This document shows, one piece after another, positions 1-9,001 of a DNA stretch of 55,927 nt. Source of the stretch: Deltaproteobacteria bacterium. Lineage in GTDB: Bacteria; Desulfobacterota; Syntrophobacteria; BM002. The stretch covers positions 1 to 55,927 of the forward strand of contig JAJDNB010000176.1 in NCBI GenBank assembly GCA_022340905.1, read 5' to 3'. Below the pieces are notes generated by a model. The model worked only from the letters and a program-made list of their open reading frames with translations, was not told where the DNA came from and searched no databases. Both the position numbers and the translations under genes were made by a program. Numbering within the stretch: position 1 is the first letter of the stretch; each line of letters begins with the position of its first letter.

Positions 1-171
1 GGTAAATTGGTCGAATGGTCAAATGGTTATGAATGGCCTCAATGACTAATTACCGATTTGACTATTTGACTAATCGACTAATTGACGAATTACCGGCTTG
101 AACGACTTAAACGGTTTCAACGAGTTGAACGATTTGAACGGCTTTAACGATTTCAACGGAGAAGAGCGGCA
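1..171. repeat. Intergenic degenerate 9-bp repeat array with pivot unit
   Basis: This non-coding spacer upstream of proS is a degenerate tandem array. Bases 11-70 hold a pivot unit, GTCAAATGG-TTATGAATGG-CCTCAATGACTAATTACC, found again near 1657, 22577 and 39225. From about 91 to 160 the sequence falls into 9-bp steps of the form CGRYTTNAA (for example CGGTTTCAA, CGATTTGAA, CGGCTTTAA). The left part reads as GTCAAATGG and the right part as its complement CCATTTGAC-like words, so the whole block is a loose inverted repeat. No gene or clear promoter is visible. Confidence 0.8.
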
Positions 172-1602
172 ATGAAAAAAGGGATCACCACCAGAAGCGA
201 AGATTTCTCCAAGTGGTATACGGATGTGATAATTGGAGCGAGACTGGCTGATTATTCACCAGTCAAAGGATGCATGGTCATTCGCCCGAATGGTTATTCG
301 CTATGGGAGAAAATGCAGTCCTACCTTGACAAGATGTTCAAAGAAACTGGTCACGAGAACGCCTATTTTCCCCTATTAATCCCCGAGAGTTTTCTCCAAA
401 AAGAGGCTGAACACGTAGAGGGGTTTGCACCAGAGTGCGCGGTGGTGACGCACGGGGGTGGCAAGAAACTGGAAGAGCCACTGGTAATAAGGCCGACTTC
501 GGAGACGATAATCTGGGCGATGTTCAAAAAATGGATTATGTCTTACCGTGATCTGCCACTTTTGATAAATCAGTGGTGCAATGTTCTTCGCTGGGAAATG
601 CGTACGAGGTTGTTTCTCCGTACCACAGAGTTTCTCTGGCAGGAAGGACACACGGCTCACGCTACCGCGGAAGAGACCGAGGAAGAAACCCTGCGCATGC
701 TAAATATTTATCAGACTTTTGCCCAAGACTATGCTGCAATACCGGTTATTGCCGGGCGGAAAAGCGATCGGGAAAAGTTTGCCGGAGCTTTACACACCTA
801 CACTATCGAAGCGCTCATGCAGGACGGCAAGGCTTTGCAGGCGGGAACTTCACACAATCTGGGACAAAATTTTGCGAAAGCATTCGATGTTACCTTTCAG
901 GATCAGCATGGAAAGCAGCAGCTCGTTTATGCAACGAGCTGGGGGATGAGTACTAGAATGATTGGTGCCTTGATAATGACCCATGGTGATGATCAAGGTT
1001 TGGTCTTGCCACCCAGATTGGCACCCTTGCAGGTGGTCTTTATTCCCATATTTAAAGGGAAGGTAGGTCACGGAGAAATCTTGGCTTACGTTGAAAAGAT
1101 TGCGTCTTCTCTGGATAAAGAAATAAGTTATCGGGTGGATGCCAGGGAAGAATACACTCCTGGGTGGAAATTCAATGAATGGGAACAGGCTGGAGTTCCC
1201 ATTCGTGTTGAGGTCGGTCCGAGAGACCTTCAAGCCGGGGAAGTTCTTGCTGTCCGGCGGGATACTGGAGATAAAATAAACCTACCAAAGGATAGTGTGA
1301 AAGAAAGGGTGAGGGGGCTACTTGATGATATTCAGACTTCCCTTTACAAAAGAGCGCTAAAGTTCCGTGAAGAAAACACTACTGCGGTAAAAGATTTCGA
1401 AACCTTTAAAGAAATTATCGCTGGAAAGGGTGGGTTCCTCTATACTCACTGGTGTGGGGATCCAGAGTGTGAGGATCAAATCAAACAAGAAACCATGGCC
1501 ACAATTCGCTGCATTCCTCTAGAACAAGAGGGAAGAGACGGTGCTTGTGTCCGATGTGGCAAGAAGTCTGGCGAGCGGGTGTATTTTGCTAAAGCGTATT
1601 AA
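172..1602 (+). CDS. proS: Prolyl-tRNA synthetase, archaeal/eukaryal-type (ProS type 3)
   Basis: This cytoplasmic class II aminoacyl-tRNA synthetase charges tRNA-Pro with proline using ATP. The 476-residue length and lack of the large editing insertion place it in the short archaeal/eukaryal-type ProRS group rather than the longer E. coli type. Visible hallmarks are the motif 2 region around residues 131-165 (LRWEMRTR followed by [13 protein letters not shown]), the [10 protein letters not shown] segment near 224, and a C-terminal domain ending in YFAKAY. The cysteines of that domain (HWCGDPEC and CVRCGKK) fit its zinc-binding site. The start lies behind a purine-rich GGAGAAGAG and directly after the 9-bp repeat array. 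The gene stands alone between repeat-filled spacers. Confidence 0.95.
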   Translation: MKKGITTRSEDFSKWYTDVIIGARLADYSPVKGCMVIRPNGYSLWEKMQSYLDKMFKETGHENAYFPLLIPESFLQKEAEHVEGFAPECAVVTHGGGKKLEEPLVIRPTSETIIWAMFKKWIMSYRDLPLLINQWCNVLRWEMRTRLFLRTTEFLWQEGHTAHATAEETEEETLRMLNIYQTFAQDYAAIPVIAGRKSDREKFAGALHTYTIEALMQDGKALQAGTSHNLGQNFAKAFDVTFQDQHGKQQLVYATSWGMSTRMIGALIMTHGDDQGLVLPPRLAPLQVVFIPIFKGKVGHGEILAYVEKIASSLDKEISYRVDAREEYTPGWKFNEWEQAGVPIRVEVGPRDLQAGEVLAVRRDTGDKINLPKDSVKERVRGLLDDIQTSLYKRALKFREENTTAVKDFETFKEIIAGKGGFLYTHWCGDPECEDQIKQETMATIRCIPLEQEGRDGACVRCGKKSGERVYFAKAY

Positions 1603-1890
1603 CTTGCGAGACGAGGCTATAACCTAGAGGTCAGCAGTCAGAGATCTGAGGTCAGCAAGTCAAATGGTCAATTTGTCGAATAGTCAAATGGTGATGAATG
1701 GCCTCCATAAAGAATTACCCATTTGACCGATGGACGAAATGGCTTTGAGCTGTGAGCTGAACTAACGATTTCTATAATTTCTACGGTTTCTACGATTTTA
1801 ACGACTTTAACGATTTGAACGGTTTTGACGATTTGACTTTTTGACTAACAGACGCTATGCGCCATGCGCTCTGCGCCCACAGAGATGATT
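1603..1890. repeat. Intergenic repeat mosaic (heptamers, pivot unit, 9-mers)
   Basis: This spacer between proS and rel starts with 7-bp words (GAGGTCAGCAGTCAGAGATCTGAG, about 1627-1655). A second copy of the pivot unit follows (1657-1730, GTCAAATGG-TGATGAATGG-CCTCC), then 9-bp words such as TTTCTACGG, TTCTACGAT and TTTAACGAT (about 1770-1835). It ends in a GCGC-rich word (CGCTATGCGCCATGCGCTCTGCGC, about 1853-1876) just before the rel start. The ATG at 1864 lies inside this repeat and is a poor start candidate. Confidence 0.75.
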
Positions 1891-4047
1891 ATGATTCGTC
1901 TCAACGATATAGTCGATCGAGTACTCTCCTACCACCCCGAAGCTGACGTTAGTCTGATCGAGAAAGCATACGTCTATTCAGCCAAGGCCCATGCGGGACA
2001 GGTGCGACTATCAGGCGAACCCTACCTCATGCATCCTCTGGGGGTGGCCGACATCCTGGCGAGGATGAGACTCGACGTTTTTAGCATAACCTCCGGCCTT
2101 CTCCACGATACTTTGGAAGATACTGACACTAATTTAGACGACTTGACGCACCTTTTTGGCAGCGAGGTCTCTCACATAGTCGATGGTGTAACTAAAATCG
2201 GTAGATTTGAGTTTAGCAGTCACGAGGAGCGCCAAGCTGAAAATATGCGCAAAATGATCCTGGCCATGGCCGATGATATTCGGGTGGTTCTGATTAAATT
2301 GGCAGACAGGCTTCACAATATGCGCACTCTTAATTATCACGGTGTGGGCAAACAGAGACTTATAGCCCGTGAGACCATGGATATCTATGCTCCCTTGGCG
2401 GGAAGATTGGGCATTGACTGGATCAAGACGGAGTTGGAGGACCTGGCCTTCTCTTATCTAGACCCTGATGTGTATGAGGAAATTGTCAGTGGTTTAAAGA
2501 GAAATGAAGATGAGCGAGAGCGCTATATCAAAGAAGTCAAGGATGTAATCCAGGAGAAATTAGCGGAGCTAGACCTGGAGGGGAAGGTAAGCGGTCGACC
2601 GAAACACATATACTCCATCTACAAAAAGATGATCGCCCAGAACCTAGACTTAGAGCACATCTATGACATCATCGCCTTCCGGATTATTCTGAACAGCATT
2701 CGCGAATGCTATGAGGCTTTGGGGGTGATTCATTCCTCGTGGAAACCAATTCCTGGCCGCTTCAAAGACTACATTGGCATGCCCAAGGCGAATATGTACC
2801 AGTCTTTGCACACAACGGTAATTGGGCCCTACGGCGAAAGGGTTGAGATTCAGATTCGCACAGAGGAGATGCACAGCATTGCCAATGAAGGAATCGCGGC
2901 ACACTGGGTGTACAAAGAGGGAAGGAGTTTTCCAGAAAACGAAAGCAAGCGTTTTACCTGGCTCCGCCAACTGCTGGAATGGCAGCAAGACCTGAAGGAT
3001 CCGAGAGAGTTTCTCGAAACGGTTCGAGTGGATCTTTTCCCTGATGATGTCTACGTCTTTACTCCGAATGGTGATGTGAAGGCCTTTCCTCGAGGCTCCA
3101 CACCGATAGATTTTGCCTACAGCGTTCATACCGAAGTTGGGAATCAATGCACTGGAGCGAAAGTCAACGGGAAATTGGTGCCTCTCAAGTACGAATTGAA
3201 GAACGGAGACATAGTCGAGATTATTACCTCCTCGAAGCACGTACCCAGTAAGGACTGGCTCAAGATAGTTAAAACCTCTCGAGCTCGGACACGCATTCGT
3301 CACTGGATCAAGACTGAGGAGAGAGAGAGAAGCATTGCCCTCGGTCGGGAAATCTGTGAGCGCGAATTTCGAAAACATGGTCTGAATTTCAATCAATACC
3401 TTAACTCCGAAGAATTTTTCCAAGTAGCCCAATCATTCTCCCTGCAGAAAGTGGAGGATTTACTCGCCAGTATAGGCTACGGCAAGATTTCAGCCTTGCA
3501 GGCTATTGGCAAACTGACAAGTTTAGTAGAGCCCGAGGAAAAACCGGAGGAACTGGTGGTTGAGCGGCCGGAACGTAAAGAACGGCCATCCCACCGGGGG
3601 GGAGTTTTGGTGAAAGGGGCGGATGACATTTTGGTTCGGTTTGCCAAATGCTGCAACCCGCTACCAGGTGAGCAGATTGCCGGTTTTATCACACGGGGAA
3701 GGGGTGTGTCGGTTCACCGGGCGGACTGCGCGAGCTTGCTAAGCAGCGGTTTTGAGCGACGAATCGAGGTGGAATGGGACAGAGAGGCAGAGGAAGTCCA
3801 CCCAGTAGGGTTGGCCGTAATTTGTGCCAATGTTAAAGGGATGCTGGCCGCCATCAGTGGCACATTGAGTAATCATGATATCAATATCTTACAGGCCAAC
3901 GTTCGAACCAGGGTCGACAATCGAGCAGAATGTAAGTTTGTTGTGGAAGTGAGAGACACTGACCATTTGTTGGGAGCAATGGCGGCGGTGCGGAAGATTA
4001 AAAATGTAATCGACGTGCAGAGATCTTCTGTTTTGGATATTCGATAG
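1891..4047 (+). CDS. Bifunctional (p)ppGpp synthetase/hydrolase (Rel/SpoT family)
   Basis: This enzyme makes and degrades the stringent-response alarmone (p)ppGpp. It has an N-terminal HD hydrolase domain with an intact HDTLED motif and a synthetase domain with RFKDYIGMPK. The RxKD form of that loop is typical of bifunctional Rel/SpoT rather than synthetase-only RelA. A TGS domain follows (DVYVFTPNGDV), then a conserved Cys-Cys region (FAKCCNPLPG) and a C-terminal ACT domain. The predicted 718 residues are normal for the family. ATG 1891 is preferred over 1864 and 1885 because the upstream ATG lies in the GCGC repeat and homologues begin near MIRLNDIV. The gene is monocistronic, followed tail-to-tail by rpmB on the other strand. 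Confidence 0.94.
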   Translation: MIRLNDIVDRVLSYHPEADVSLIEKAYVYSAKAHAGQVRLSGEPYLMHPLGVADILARMRLDVFSITSGLLHDTLEDTDTNLDDLTHLFGSEVSHIVDGVTKIGRFEFSSHEERQAENMRKMILAMADDIRVVLIKLADRLHNMRTLNYHGVGKQRLIARETMDIYAPLAGRLGIDWIKTELEDLAFSYLDPDVYEEIVSGLKRNEDERERYIKEVKDVIQEKLAELDLEGKVSGRPKHIYSIYKKMIAQNLDLEHIYDIIAFRIILNSIRECYEALGVIHSSWKPIPGRFKDYIGMPKANMYQSLHTTVIGPYGERVEIQIRTEEMHSIANEGIAAHWVYKEGRSFPENESKRFTWLRQLLEWQQDLKDPREFLETVRVDLFPDDVYVFTPNGDVKAFPRGSTPIDFAYSVHTEVGNQCTGAKVNGKLVPLKYELKNGDIVEIITSSKHVPSKDWLKIVKTSRARTRIRHWIKTEERERSIALGREICEREFRKHGLNFNQYLNSEEFFQVAQSFSLQKVEDLLASIGYGKISALQAIGKLTSLVEPEEKPEELVVERPERKERPSHRGGVLVKGADDILVRFAKCCNPLPGEQIAGFITRGRGVSVHRADCASLLSSGFERRIEVEWDREAEEVHPVGLAVICANVKGMLAAISGTLSNHDINILQANVRTRVDNRAECKFVVEVRDTDHLLGAMAAVRKIKNVIDVQRSSVLDIR

Positions 4048-4075
4048 TAAATAAGGAATTCATAAAACAGCTGGC

Positions 4076-4267
4076 CTAGACAGGTTTGAGTACCTTGCCC
4101 GACCTTAGACAGCGCGTACAAATCTTAATGTAGCGCACAACACCGTTCTGTACGGTCCGAACCCTTTGGAGATTGGGATACCATCGCCTCTTGGTTTTGT
4201 TATTTGCATGGCTGACATTATGCCCTGTTTGAGGTCCTTTTCCGCATATCTGACAAACCTTCGACAT
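4076..4267 (-). CDS. rpmB: 50S ribosomal protein L28
   Basis: This is a 63-residue ribosomal protein of the large subunit. It begins [13 protein letters not shown], the diagnostic bL28 N-terminus, followed by [20 protein letters not shown]. It keeps paired cysteines (CQIC near the N-terminus, CTRCLRSGK near the C-terminus), so it is probably the zinc-binding form. The start is set by GGAGG at a suitable distance upstream; an upstream in-frame ATG at 4318 would add 17 unrelated residues. A reverse-strand promoter lies at 4369-4397. It is a single-gene unit. Confidence 0.96.
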   Translation of the reverse strand: MSKVCQICGKGPQTGHNVSHANNKTKRRWYPNLQRVRTVQNGVVRYIKICTRCLRSGKVLKPV

Positions 4268-4368
4268 TTCCTCGTACCTCCGGTCAACATATATATTGCA
4301 GCAACACCTTCGCTTCATGTCTGAGTTTCAAGAAACAAAAGTGTTCAAGCTTTTTGCAAGGATCGAAC

Positions 4369-4397
4369 TAACTAACACATAAATTGATGTTTGACAA
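4369..4397 (-). promoter_or_regulatory. Candidate sigma-70 promoter for rpmB
   Basis: Read on the reverse strand, TTGTCA (4397-4392) is followed after 17 bases by TAGTTA (4374-4369). The distance to the rpmB start leaves a leader of about 95 bases. The -10 match is moderate. Confidence 0.45.
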
Positions 4398-4462
4398 GAT
4401 AAAAAAGCCGGTTTTCACAGCACCGCCCGCATCTCACATCTCATATCTCACATCATCTTTAC

Positions 4463-5503
4463 TCACTCAATGACTACGGAAGGTTCATTCCCCTCCCTAC
4501 TGTAAATAGTGCCGATGTGGAAAACCTTTTCAGCCATGCCCTCGAGCAATTCGAGAGTCCCCTCCAAATGTTTCGCAGGTAAAACCAAGACATAACCGAT
4601 GCCGTTATTAAAGACCCGGTGCATTTCGTGGTCGGGAATCTCTCCTTTCTCTTTGAGAAATGCAAAAATTGAGGGCACCTCCCAGTTTTCCTTTTGCAGA
4701 CGGGCTTGGCAGGCCGTAGGAAGGATTCTGGGTAAATTGTCGTAGAAGCCCCCACCTGTGATGTGAGCCATTCCCGAAATCTTAAATTCTCGCAAAAGCA
4801 CCTGCACGGCCTCCGCATAAATGCGGGTGGGACGCAAGAGTTCCTCTGCAACGGTGCAACCGCATGGAGGAATTATGTCGTGGGCGGAGAGGCCCAGATC
4901 CTGGAAGATGATGCGCCGGACTAAAGAATAGCCGTTGCTGTGGAGACCACTGGAGGCGAGGCCGATAATTTCATCTCCCACCCGGATATCTGAGCCGTCG
5001 ATGATGGAATCTTTTTCCACTGCACCCACGGCGAAACCTGCAAGGTCATATTCACCCTCATCGTAAAAATCTGGCATCTCAGCAGTTTCACCGCCGATAA
5101 GAGAACATTTTGCCTGGCGACAACCTGTGGCTATCCCTGAGATAATGTCGGTTACCAAATCGAGATCCATGCGACCGATGGACAAGTAATCGAGGAAAAA
5201 AAGCGGCCTGGCCCCCTGAACGAGAATATCGTTAACACTCATTGCCACTAGGTCGATACCCACTGTGTCGTGCTTCTTTGCCAGACAGGCAACTTTGAGT
5301 TTGGTGCCAATTCCGTCAGTAGAACTCACCAAAACTGGTTGGCGGTAGTTGAGGTGGCCAAGCGAATAAAGACTACCAAAACCTCCCACATCGGTGATAA
5401 CTCCAGCGTGAAAGGTAGATTTGACCACTGGTTTAATCCTAGCAACTAGATCGCTTGCAGCATCGAGATCAACGCCTGCCTCCTTATACAAATCTCTACC
5501 CAT
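4463..5503 (-). CDS. purM: Phosphoribosylformylglycinamidine cyclo-ligase (AIR synthetase)
   Basis: This enzyme catalyses ATP-dependent ring closure of FGAM to AIR in cytoplasmic purine biosynthesis. The 346-residue length is standard. Recognisable blocks are the N-terminal YKEAGVDLDAA, the GGFGSLYSL segment, DGIGTKLK, the conserved GGETAEMPDFY motif, and HITGGGFYDNLPRILP near the C-terminal half. The start at 5503 follows GGAGG with a 6-base gap on the reverse strand. It is transcribed divergently from the aminotransferase gene. A good promoter (TTGACA-18-TAGAAT) lies at 5635-5664. No other pur gene is nearby. Confidence 0.96.
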   Translation of the reverse strand: MGRDLYKEAGVDLDAASDLVARIKPVVKSTFHAGVITDVGGFGSLYSLGHLNYRQPVLVSSTDGIGTKLKVACLAKKHDTVGIDLVAMSVNDILVQGARPLFFLDYLSIGRMDLDLVTDIISGIATGCRQAKCSLIGGETAEMPDFYDEGEYDLAGFAVGAVEKDSIIDGSDIRVGDEIIGLASSGLHSNGYSLVRRIIFQDLGLSAHDIIPPCGCTVAEELLRPTRIYAEAVQVLLREFKISGMAHITGGGFYDNLPRILPTACQARLQKENWEVPSIFAFLKEKGEIPDHEMHRVFNNGIGYVLVLPAKHLEGTLELLEGMAEKVFHIGTIYSREGNEPSVVIE

Positions 5504-5634
5504 CTATAGCCTCCATTTATATGCAGATACCTGACTGCTGGGATTTGAATAATTGCCGAGAGCACACCTCACGTAACGCTTCTCGCCTCAGCTTCTCTGG
5601 TGTTGAAAAGACATGTTTGATACAGCCTTGTCTT

Positions 5635-5664
5635 ATTCTAGAAAATGCTCTGGAGGGGTGTCAA
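5635..5664 (-). promoter_or_regulatory. Candidate sigma-70 promoter for purM
   Basis: On the reverse strand a perfect TTGACA (5664-5659) is separated by 18 bases from TAGAAT (5640-5635). It points towards purM, with a leader of about 125 bases. It sits back to back with the promoter at 5691. Confidence 0.6.
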
Positions 5665-5690
5665 TTGCTTTAATGCGGGGGAAAAACTTT

Positions 5691-5719
5691 TTGACAAGGG
5701 TTACTCCTTACGGTATTTT
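5691..5719 (+). promoter_or_regulatory. Candidate sigma-70 promoter for the aminotransferase gene
   Basis: TTGACA (5691-5696), a 17-base spacer, then TATTTT (5714-5719). It is 32 bases upstream of the ATG at 5751 and is the only good promoter in the short divergent spacer on this strand. Confidence 0.6.
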
Positions 5720-5750
5720 TATCTGATATCTAAAGATGAGGGACGGAACC

Positions 5751-6932
5751 ATGAGTGAGCCAATAATACAGTTCAGCCGGATGCGGCGCCTGCCTCCTTA
5801 TGTTTTTGCCCAGGTGAATGAACTAAAGATGAAACTGAGGCGGGAGGGCCAGGATATCGTGGATCTGGGTATGGGGAACCCTGATTTGCCAACTCCGCAG
5901 CACATCGTTGACAAATTGCTCGAGGCAGCCCAGAAGCCGCACAACCATCGATACTCAGCTTCCCGGGGTATAACAAAACTCAGAGAAGCCATAGCTGACT
6001 GGTACGGACGACGATACAACGTGGATATAGATCCGGAAACTGAGGCAGTTGTGACCATTGGGGCCAAAGAAGGCCTCTCTCACTTAGTACTTGCACTTAT
6101 AAGCCCAGGAGACGTTGTTTTTGCCCCTAACCCTACGTATCCAATTCATCCTTATTCAGTAATCATCGCTGGTGGAGATTTGCGAAGCATACCAATCGAG
6201 AAAGGTCGAGATTTCTTTGAAGATTTGAAGGTGGCCACCAAACAGACCTGGCCGCAGCCTAAGATGCTGATAATTTCATTTCCCCACAATCCCACCACGG
6301 AGGTCGTTGATCTAGATTTCTTCCAAAAGGTCTGCGATTTCGCCAAAGAAAATGGAATCATTTTGGTACACGATTTGGCTTATGCTGATCTTGTTTTTGA
6401 TCGAGACATGGCCCCGAGCTTTCTACAGGTGAAGGGTGCTAAAGATATCGGAGTCGAGTTCTTCTCCCTCTCAAAAAGTTACTCCATGCCCGGATGGCGG
6501 GTTGGTTTTTGTGTCGGAAACGCTGAGATAATCTCAGCATTGACCCGAATAAAGAGCTATCTTGATTACGGCATCTTTCAGCCTATACAGATTGCTTCTA
6601 TTATTGCCCTTAACTCCGAACAGGCCTGTGTCAAAGAGATTGTTGAAACTTACCGCTCTCGCCGAGACGTCTTAGTGGACGGATTAAATCGAATTGGTTG
6701 GCCAAATGATAAGCCCAAAGCGACCATGTTTGTCTGGTCGAAAATTCCCGAGCCGTTCGCGGACATGGGCTCAGTGGAGTTTTCCAAGTTTCTGATCCGT
6801 GAAGCCGGTGTTGCCGTTTCTCCTGGACGGGGCTTTGGCGAATATGGGGACGATTACGTGCGTTTTGCCCTCGTGGAAAACGAGGAAAGGACACGCCAGG
6901 CCCTGCGTGGGATTCGTCGTGTGCTGCGCTGA
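5751..6932 (+). CDS. PLP-dependent class I/II aminotransferase (AlaC-like)
   Basis: This is a fold-type I aminotransferase of 393 residues. It has the AspAT-family pattern: [10 protein letters not shown] near residue 45, [18 protein letters not shown], the substrate-loop [18 protein letters not shown], and the PLP-lysine region [15 protein letters not shown]. The C-terminal arginine that binds the substrate carboxylate lies in DDYVRFAL. Overall wording is closest to glutamate-pyruvate transaminases of the AlaC type, so alanine synthesis is likely. A role in methionine or aspartate-family metabolism is possible because hom lies downstream. ATG 5751 follows GAGGGA and is preferred to 5736. A strong terminator follows at 6974. 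Confidence 0.88.
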   Translation: MSEPIIQFSRMRRLPPYVFAQVNELKMKLRREGQDIVDLGMGNPDLPTPQHIVDKLLEAAQKPHNHRYSASRGITKLREAIADWYGRRYNVDIDPETEAVVTIGAKEGLSHLVLALISPGDVVFAPNPTYPIHPYSVIIAGGDLRSIPIEKGRDFFEDLKVATKQTWPQPKMLIISFPHNPTTEVVDLDFFQKVCDFAKENGIILVHDLAYADLVFDRDMAPSFLQVKGAKDIGVEFFSLSKSYSMPGWRVGFCVGNAEIISALTRIKSYLDYGIFQPIQIASIIALNSEQACVKEIVETYRSRRDVLVDGLNRIGWPNDKPKATMFVWSKIPEPFADMGSVEFSKFLIREAGVAVSPGRGFGEYGDDYVRFALVENEERTRQALRGIRRVLR

Positions 6933-6973
6933 TCTGAAGCCGTCGACCATTTGACAAGTGATCGCGTTTAAAG

Positions 6974-7017
6974 AAGACACCAGAAATGGGTAGATTTCCC
7001 CTTTCTGGTGTCTTTTT
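6974..7017 (+). terminator. Intrinsic terminator after the aminotransferase gene
   Basis: A perfect 13-bp stem (AAGACACCAGAAA at 6974-6986 with TTTCTGGTGTCTT at 7002-7014) with a 15-base loop runs into TTTTT. It is one of only two clear intrinsic terminators in the window apart from the rnpB end. Confidence 0.85.
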
Positions 7018-7048
7018 GATCTATCCGAAGCGCACATAACGCTTACCC

Positions 7049-7168
7049 AGCTGGCAGCTGACAGGGGGCAGCAGGCAGCAAATCAGTCACTTGCCTTCGG
7101 CGTCATTAGGTCCCTACGCTACGCTGCCATTTAATGTAAAAGCTGGAGGGCAGAGGACAGACGGCAGC
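7049..7168. repeat. Dispersed ~115-bp repeat, copy 1 of 5
   Basis: The unit begins CAGCTGGCAGCTGACAG, passes through AATCAGTCACTTGCC, has the core CGGCGTCATTAGGTCCCTACG and CTACGCTGCCATTTAATGTAAAAG, and ends in CAGAGGACAG words. Other copies, all in this orientation, lie near 8718, 10266, 23264 and 27526. Confidence 0.8.
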
Positions 7169-7390
7169 AAGTCAACGAGGGAATTAGAGATTTAGGGAAT
7201 TAGGAAATTTGTAAAAAACGTAGAAAACGTAGAAACCGTAGAAAGTGTAGAAACCATAGAAGACGTAGAGTTCGTCAATTCAGCTCACGACTCACAGGGG
7301 CAAGGCTCTCGAATAACGGATAATGAATAATATCCTATTCCGTTTATCGTTGGTAGGCGATTAGTAGGCACTAAGCAATCAGGGTGAATT
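7169..7390. repeat. Intergenic repeat mosaic upstream of hom
   Basis: After the dispersed unit the spacer holds AATTAG-type words (7180-7212). Next comes a clear 9-bp array of CGTAGAAAC-like words in the reverse sense (about 7216-7272), then CTCACGACTCACAG and a TAACGGATAATGAATAA segment. No promoter stands out. The hom ribosome site AGGGTGAATT follows directly. Confidence 0.7.
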
Positions 7391-8713
7391 ATGAAGGAGA
7401 TACAGGTAGGTTTGATTGGACTCGGCACGGTGGGCTGTGGTCTGGTTAAAATTCTAGAGGACAACAGCGACATTCTTCAAGATCGGCTGGGAGTGCCTCT
7501 AAGACTCAAAAGAGCAGTGGATATCGACCTTGAAAGACCCAGACCGATCTCCCTTCCAAAGGAGGTTCTTTCCACTCAGGTAGAGGATATTTTGGCGGAT
7601 GAGGAAATTGGCATTGTTGTGGAGCTCATTGGAGGCATGGAACCAGCCAAGACTTTCCTTTTGGAATCGATGAAACGAGGTAAACATGTGGTCACCGCCA
7701 ACAAAGCTCTTCTGGCTGTCCATGGCAGCGAATTGTTTGCGGTAGCTCGAGAAGAGGGAGTCAGCATCGCGTTTGAGGCAGCCGTGGGCGGAGGCATTCC
7801 TCTTATTCGCTCTTTACGTGAGGGCTTGATAGCCAACCGAATCGGCCACATTTATGGGATTTTAAACGGCACGGCGAATTACATCCTCACCCGCATGGCT
7901 CGGGAAGGAACCACCTTTGCCGAAGCCCTCGGCGAGGCACAGGCACAGGGCATTGCCGAAGCCGATCCCCGCTTAGACGTGGAGGGAGTGGACGCAGCCC
8001 ACAAAATAGCTATTCTCAGCTCGCTGGCCTACTGTTGTGAGATAGATTTTGATCAAATCCACATAGAAGGTATTTCCCAGATAGATCCTTCCGATATCCG
8101 ATTCGCCAGAGATTTTGGCTATCAGATAAAACTGTTGGCCATATCCCGGAGTGATGGAGAGAGGATCGAAGTAAGGGTGCATCCAACGATGATTCCCCAA
8201 GAACACGTGCTGGCGAAGGTTGAAGGCGCCTACAATGCTGTCCACATCTCTGGGGATGCTGTAGGTGAGGTCATGTTTTACGGTCTTGGTGCCGGCATGA
8301 TGCCTACTGGAAGTGCGGTGGTCAGCGACTTGCTGGAACTGGGGCGAGATCTTCTCGCTGGCAGGGACGTGAGAATCTCTCCTTTGGCCTGCGACGGTAA
8401 AAAGGTGACCCAACGAGAAATCAAGCCCATGGATGAGTTGGTAATCAACTACTACTTCAGATTTTCGGCTTTGGATCGTCCCGGGGTACTATCTAAGATT
8501 TCGGGAATACTTGGCAGCCATGAGATCAGCATTGCCTCGGTGATTCAGAAAGGCAGGCAAGTAAGAGGTTCGGTGCCTTTGGTGATGATGACTCACGAAG
8601 CAAGAGAGCGTGATGTTAGATTGGCCTTAGCTGAGATAGATGAACTCAAAGTGGTTACTGCACCCACCAAACTCATTAGGGTTGAAAACGAAACCTCAGT
8701 CGGTGATTCCTAG
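7391..8713 (+). CDS. hom: Homoserine dehydrogenase
   Basis: This enzyme reduces aspartate semialdehyde to homoserine with NAD(P)H, at the branch to threonine and methionine. The 440 residues contain the N-terminal Rossmann motif GLIGLGTVGCGL, the conserved TANKALLA region, the FEAAVGGGIPLIRSL segment, NGTANYILTRM, and DPRLDVEGVDAAHK with catalytic acidic residues. A C-terminal ACT domain begins near residue 357 (FSALDRPGVLSKISGILG), which fits feedback control by an amino acid. The next gene is an apgM-like protein that may complete the threonine branch, but the two are separated by about 290 bases of repeats. Confidence 0.96.
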   Translation: MKEIQVGLIGLGTVGCGLVKILEDNSDILQDRLGVPLRLKRAVDIDLERPRPISLPKEVLSTQVEDILADEEIGIVVELIGGMEPAKTFLLESMKRGKHVVTANKALLAVHGSELFAVAREEGVSIAFEAAVGGGIPLIRSLREGLIANRIGHIYGILNGTANYILTRMAREGTTFAEALGEAQAQGIAEADPRLDVEGVDAAHKIAILSSLAYCCEIDFDQIHIEGISQIDPSDIRFARDFGYQIKLLAISRSDGERIEVRVHPTMIPQEHVLAKVEGAYNAVHISGDAVGEVMFYGLGAGMMPTGSAVVSDLLELGRDLLAGRDVRISPLACDGKKVTQREIKPMDELVINYYFRFSALDRPGVLSKISGILGSHEISIASVIQKGRQVRGSVPLVMMTHEARERDVRLALAEIDELKVVTAPTKLIRVENETSVGDS

Positions 8714-8717
8714 TTTC

Positions 8718-8833
8718 CAGCTGGCAGCTAGCAGCGGGCAGCAGCCAGCAAATCAGTCGCTTGCCTCCGGCGTCATTTGGTCACTACGCTGCGCTGTCAT
8801 TTATTGTAAAAGGTAGAGATCAGAGGTCAGCAA
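8718..8833. repeat. Dispersed ~115-bp repeat, copy 2 of 5
   Basis: It begins CAGCTGGCAGCTAGCAGC and has the core CCGGCGTCATTTGGTCACTA and CGCTGTCATTTATTGTAAAA. It ends in AGAGATCAGAGGTCAG heptamers and starts four bases after the hom stop codon. Confidence 0.8.
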
Positions 8834-9001
8834 GTCGATTAGGAAATTAGGGAATTAGAAAATTGGGGAATTAGTGCATTTGAAAACTAATTCTCTAATC
8901 GACTAATTTTCTAATTGACGGTTTCAACGGTTTGACCAATCGACCATTTGACTAATTAACTAATTTCCTAATTCTCCAAGCAACAATGAGTGGCTGCGAT
9001 A
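8834..9001. repeat. Intergenic 9-bp and AATTAG repeat array
   Basis: Words of GAAATTAGG and GGAATTAGA type (8838-8880) face their complements TAATTTTCTAATTGAC and CTAATTTCCTAATTC (8895-8975), making a large imperfect palindrome. GGTTTCAACGGTTTGACC and CCATTTGACTAATTAAC words lie inside it. The block ends next to the apgM-like start. Confidence 0.7.

Noticed and set aside
1..171. CRISPR array
   Set aside because: The words are 7-9 bp, degenerate and contiguous, with no constant repeat of 24-40 bp and no unique spacers. No cas genes are present.
2650..3432. Long reverse-strand ORF (260 codons) inside rel
   Set aside because: It lies wholly antisense to a conserved, motif-complete gene and has no recognisable features.
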